Assembly (NCBI GenBank): GCA_020851555.1
Contig: JADZCM010000046.1
Coordinates: 1 to 64,000, forward strand
Direction: 5' to 3'
DNA from: Bryobacterales bacterium
GTDB lineage: Bacteria > Acidobacteriota > Terriglobia > Bryobacterales > Bryobacteraceae
Length of the DNA stretch: 64,000 bases
Part shown: positions 62,480-64,000 of the stretch, piece by piece
Position numbering within the stretch: position 1 is the first letter of the stretch
How the letters are laid out: each line of letters starts with the position of its first letter
Made by a program: the position numbers and the translations under genes
The notes under the pieces: generated by a model
Database searches by the model: none
What the model saw: only the letters and a program-made list of their open reading frames with translations
Told to the model about the DNA's origin: nothing

Positions 62480-64000
<1,521 letters not shown>

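Overview
This window is ordinary bacterial chromosome from a high-GC organism. The gene content suggests an acidobacterium of the Solibacter/Bryobacter type. The pointers are an Oar-like TonB-dependent receptor with a carboxypeptidase-regulatory N-terminus, many Tat- or Sec-exported enzymes, secreted TPR, VWA, FG-GAP and Ig-like proteins, and third codon positions that are almost all G or C. This placement is an inference from gene families; no rRNA or other marker gene is present. No tRNA, rRNA, CRISPR array or prophage was seen.

Left part (1-12.9 kb). The left edge holds the 3' end of an IS630-type transposase, inserted into a secreted metallo-beta-lactamase-fold gene. Then come a tightly coupled leftward unit (MFS transporter, queC, queE), ftsH, a cobalamin-binding radical SAM enzyme behind a secreted TPR protein, miaA, a large TPR protein and a Tat-exported 2-hydroxyacid dehydrogenase.

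Secreted-enzyme zone (13-23.7 kb, leftward). It holds a TonB-dependent receptor with a good sigma70-like promoter, a type B carboxylesterase, a CE1-like esterase, a small secreted protein and a family 2 glycoside hydrolase. Together they suggest use of plant- or polymer-derived carbohydrate.

Central part (23.9-41 kb). An icd-mdh-yjbQ unit is followed by a PflX-like radical SAM gene divergent from a DUF72 gene. Next are a tolC-emrA-emrB type efflux operon, a dodecin, a GlcG/HbpS-type protein and a complete dhaKLM operon. In that operon one DhaM polypeptide carries the EIIA, HPr and enzyme I domains. A VWA/hydrolase pair, an enolase-superfamily dehydratase and an FG-GAP protein close this part.

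Right part (42-64 kb). A glycosyltransferase cluster (GT2, DPM-like GT2, DUF2304, TMTC-like membrane TPR protein, GT4) looks like polyprenyl-phosphate-sugar dependent glycosylation. It is followed by thiM-thiE, a TadE/TadE/TadG-like triad divergent from an ECF sigma factor operon, a putative glycoside hydrolase, a three-gene secreted cassette, an anaerobic-sulfatase-maturase-like radical SAM/SPASM enzyme, a TonB protein, and selD-pyrF-alaS.

The most notable observation is that selD appears to be a selenoprotein gene. An in-frame TGA at 61499-61501 sits exactly where the catalytic Cys/Sec of selenophosphate synthetase belongs. It is followed by a hairpin with a GGU apical loop at the spacing of a bacterial SECIS element. 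Standard gene calling would start this gene downstream of the TGA and lose the active site.
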